Assembly (NCBI GenBank): GCA_900549195.1
Contig: URNK01000113.1
Location: forward strand, 1-5,769
Length of the DNA stretch: 5,769 nt
From: an uncultured Collinsella sp.
Lineage (GTDB): Bacteria; Actinomycetota; Coriobacteriia; Coriobacteriales; Coriobacteriaceae
Direction: 5' to 3'
A model generated the notes under the pieces. It had not been told where the DNA came from, ran no database searches, and saw only the letters and a list, made by a program, of their open reading frames with translations. Positions 5,139 to 5,769 of the stretch are shown in pieces. How positions within the stretch are numbered: the stretch's first letter is position 1; each line of letters opens with the position of its first letter. The translations under genes were made by a program, and so were the position numbers.

Positions 5139-5422
5139 ACGTGCCGCCTTCGCTCAATTCTCGTCCGTCCATGATACGACAAGGGAGCCGAGCAAAAACA
5201 GAGCAGGCGGAGATGGAGGAGGACGGCGACCGACCGTCGGCAAGAGTCGGCCGGATCGGACTGGCGCCCAGCGCGCGCCGGCGACACGCTCGCAGCTGCA
5301 CACATAGCCGATGTGCAAGCTCGCCGCGGCGTTCCCTCGCCCCGCGGTGTGGCGATAGAGAAGCACGCCACCCGTCAACGATGGCGCCTCGGTGAAGAAA
5401 ATCAACGTCTGGGTTACATCCC
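5139..5422. other. Intergenic stretch with no supportable gene
   Basis: This stretch is GC-rich and open in several frames, but no frame combines a ribosome binding site, a sensible start and a recognisable protein. A minus-strand frame beginning with TTG at 5405 has high third-position G/C over its first 50 codons (through about 5256) but then loses it and shows no family motif, so a decayed gene is possible. No tRNA or known structured RNA is evident. The end nearest 5139 should contain the ArsC-like gene's promoter. Confidence 0.5.
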
Positions 5423-5451
5423 TTGAAAGGGGCGAAGACGGCTGCTAGAAT
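5423..5451 (+). promoter_or_regulatory. Strong sigma-70-type promoter TTGAAA-N17-TAGAAT
   Basis: TTGAAA (5423-5428) and TAGAAT (5446-5451) each match five of six consensus bases and are separated by the optimal 17 nt. A TG one base before the -10 box gives an extended -10 element. Transcription should start near 5458. This is the best promoter in the window and serves the gene starting at 5659 through a leader of about 200 nt. Confidence 0.7.
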
Positions 5452-5457
5452 GCCTCC

Positions 5458-5658
5458 CCGCTATGAAGGATTTGACCAAAGCATACATCGCAATTCGGCG
5501 GCCCCTGGTATACGGGGCCTCTCCTGTTGTTCCCCAAGTGCGCTCTGAGCAGCCGCTTTCTTCCTGTCGTATCTGATGCACGCATAGCACGTGCATGTTA
5601 TTTCGCCCGTGGGCCGGCGCGCCTTCGGCGAAGAATCGAATAGATACGAAGGAAGCTT
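5458..5658 (+). promoter_or_regulatory. Long structured 5' leader of unknown type
   Basis: About 200 nt separate the promoter from the next start codon. Three hairpins are visible. GGCCCC (5500-5505) pairs with GGGGCC (5514-5519), followed by a T-rich TCTCCTGTTGTTCC. ATGCACG (5576-5582) pairs with CGTGCAT (5590-5596), followed by GTTATTTC. CGCC pairs with GGCG (5620-5630). The first could act as an attenuator or end a small RNA of about 75 nt. I do not recognise a T-box or a known riboswitch core. Function is inference from length and structure only. Confidence 0.4.
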
Positions 5659-5720
5659 ATGTCTGATAATTGTACGGTCGCGCCCGCCAATGGGCGCATT
5701 ACCGGTACCCAGATCCGCAT
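5659..5720 (+). CDS. Start of an unidentified gene, cut off by the contig end
   Basis: An ATG at 5659 is preceded by AAGGA (5649-5653) with 5-nt spacing to the start. Twenty complete codons follow (MSDNCTVAPANGRITGTQIR) plus two bases of codon 21, after which the sequence becomes adapter. The fragment is too short to assign a family, and no signal peptide or membrane segment is visible. It is the likely target of the promoter at 5423 and the structured leader. Any translation past 5720 is artefact. Confidence 0.6.
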
Positions 5721-5769
5721 CTGTCTCTTATACACATCTGACGCTGCCGACGACTCCTTACGTGTAGAT
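5721..5769 (-). other. Nextera sequencing-adapter contamination (not genomic)
   Basis: CTGTCTCTTATACACATCT (5721-5739) is the 19-bp Tn5 mosaic end used in Nextera libraries. GACGCTGCCGACGA (5740-5753) is the read-1-side adapter tail. CTCCTTAC (5754-5761) is the reverse complement of the i5 index GTAAGGAG. GTGTAGAT (5762-5769) is the start of the reverse-complemented P5 sequence. The exact order of four known parts leaves little doubt. These bases should be trimmed and never translated. Confidence 0.97.

Noticed and set aside
5463..5576. 37-codon frame starting MKDLTKAYIA in the 5' leader
   Set aside because: There is no ribosome binding site, it starts only about 5 nt after the expected transcription start, and there is no run of regulatory codons as in amino acid attenuator peptides.
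5721..5739. Tn5-type mosaic end as evidence of a natural transposon
   Set aside because: The synthetic mosaic end is followed directly by the Nextera adapter tail, an i5 index and P5 sequence, which occur only in sequencing libraries.
1..5769. Defence system, CRISPR array, prophage or insertion sequence
   Set aside because: No spacer-repeat pattern, transposase, integrase, phage or toxin-antitoxin motif is visible in any frame.

Overview
The window looks like the end of a draft contig from a high-GC bacterium. Protein character (a FadR-type regulator, a GntP permease, a 592-residue IlvD/Edd dehydratase, an ArsC-like protein), strong G/C preference at third codon positions and AGGAGG-like ribosome binding sites fit a gut Coriobacteriia member such as Collinsella. 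That assignment rests on recalled family resemblance, not on a search.

Layout. Positions 1-1129 (minus strand) hold the N-terminal 92 codons of a short-chain dehydrogenase of the gluconate 5-dehydrogenase type and, upstream of it, a complete GntR/FCD transcription regulator. A 234-bp divergent intergenic region (1130-1363) rich in dyad symmetry separates the regulator from a plus-strand pair: a GntP-family sugar-acid permease (1364-2725) and an IlvD/Edd-family dehydratase (2834-4612). Together the four genes read as a sugar-acid (gluconate or related hexonate/uronate) uptake and catabolism locus. The permease would import the acid, the SDR would interconvert keto and hydroxy acids, the dehydratase would make a 2-keto-3-deoxy acid, and the FCD regulator would sense a carboxylate. 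A short motif, CCGTTCA (reverse TGAACGG), lies in the intergenic region before the SDR, before the permease and before the dehydratase, suggesting common control.

Positions 4613-4796 hold GC-rich hairpins, including an 18-bp-stem terminator-like structure, between the convergent dehydratase and a minus-strand ArsC/Spx-fold gene (4797-5138). The ArsC-like protein has no cysteine at all, so the usual redox residue is missing, and its last codons plus stop are duplicated in tandem. Positions 5139-5422 hold no gene I can support. A good sigma-70-type promoter (5423-5451) then drives a leader of about 200 nt in front of the first 20 complete codons of an unidentified gene (start 5659).

The last 49 bases (5721-5769) are not genomic. 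They match the Illumina Nextera transposase adapter (Tn5 mosaic end, read-1 side), followed by an 8-nt i5 index and the start of the P5 flow-cell sequence. I see no tRNA, rRNA, CRISPR array, insertion sequence or recognisable defence system. The most informative points are the shared operator-like motifs of the sugar-acid locus, the cysteine-free ArsC homologue, the structured leader near the contig end, and the adapter contamination.
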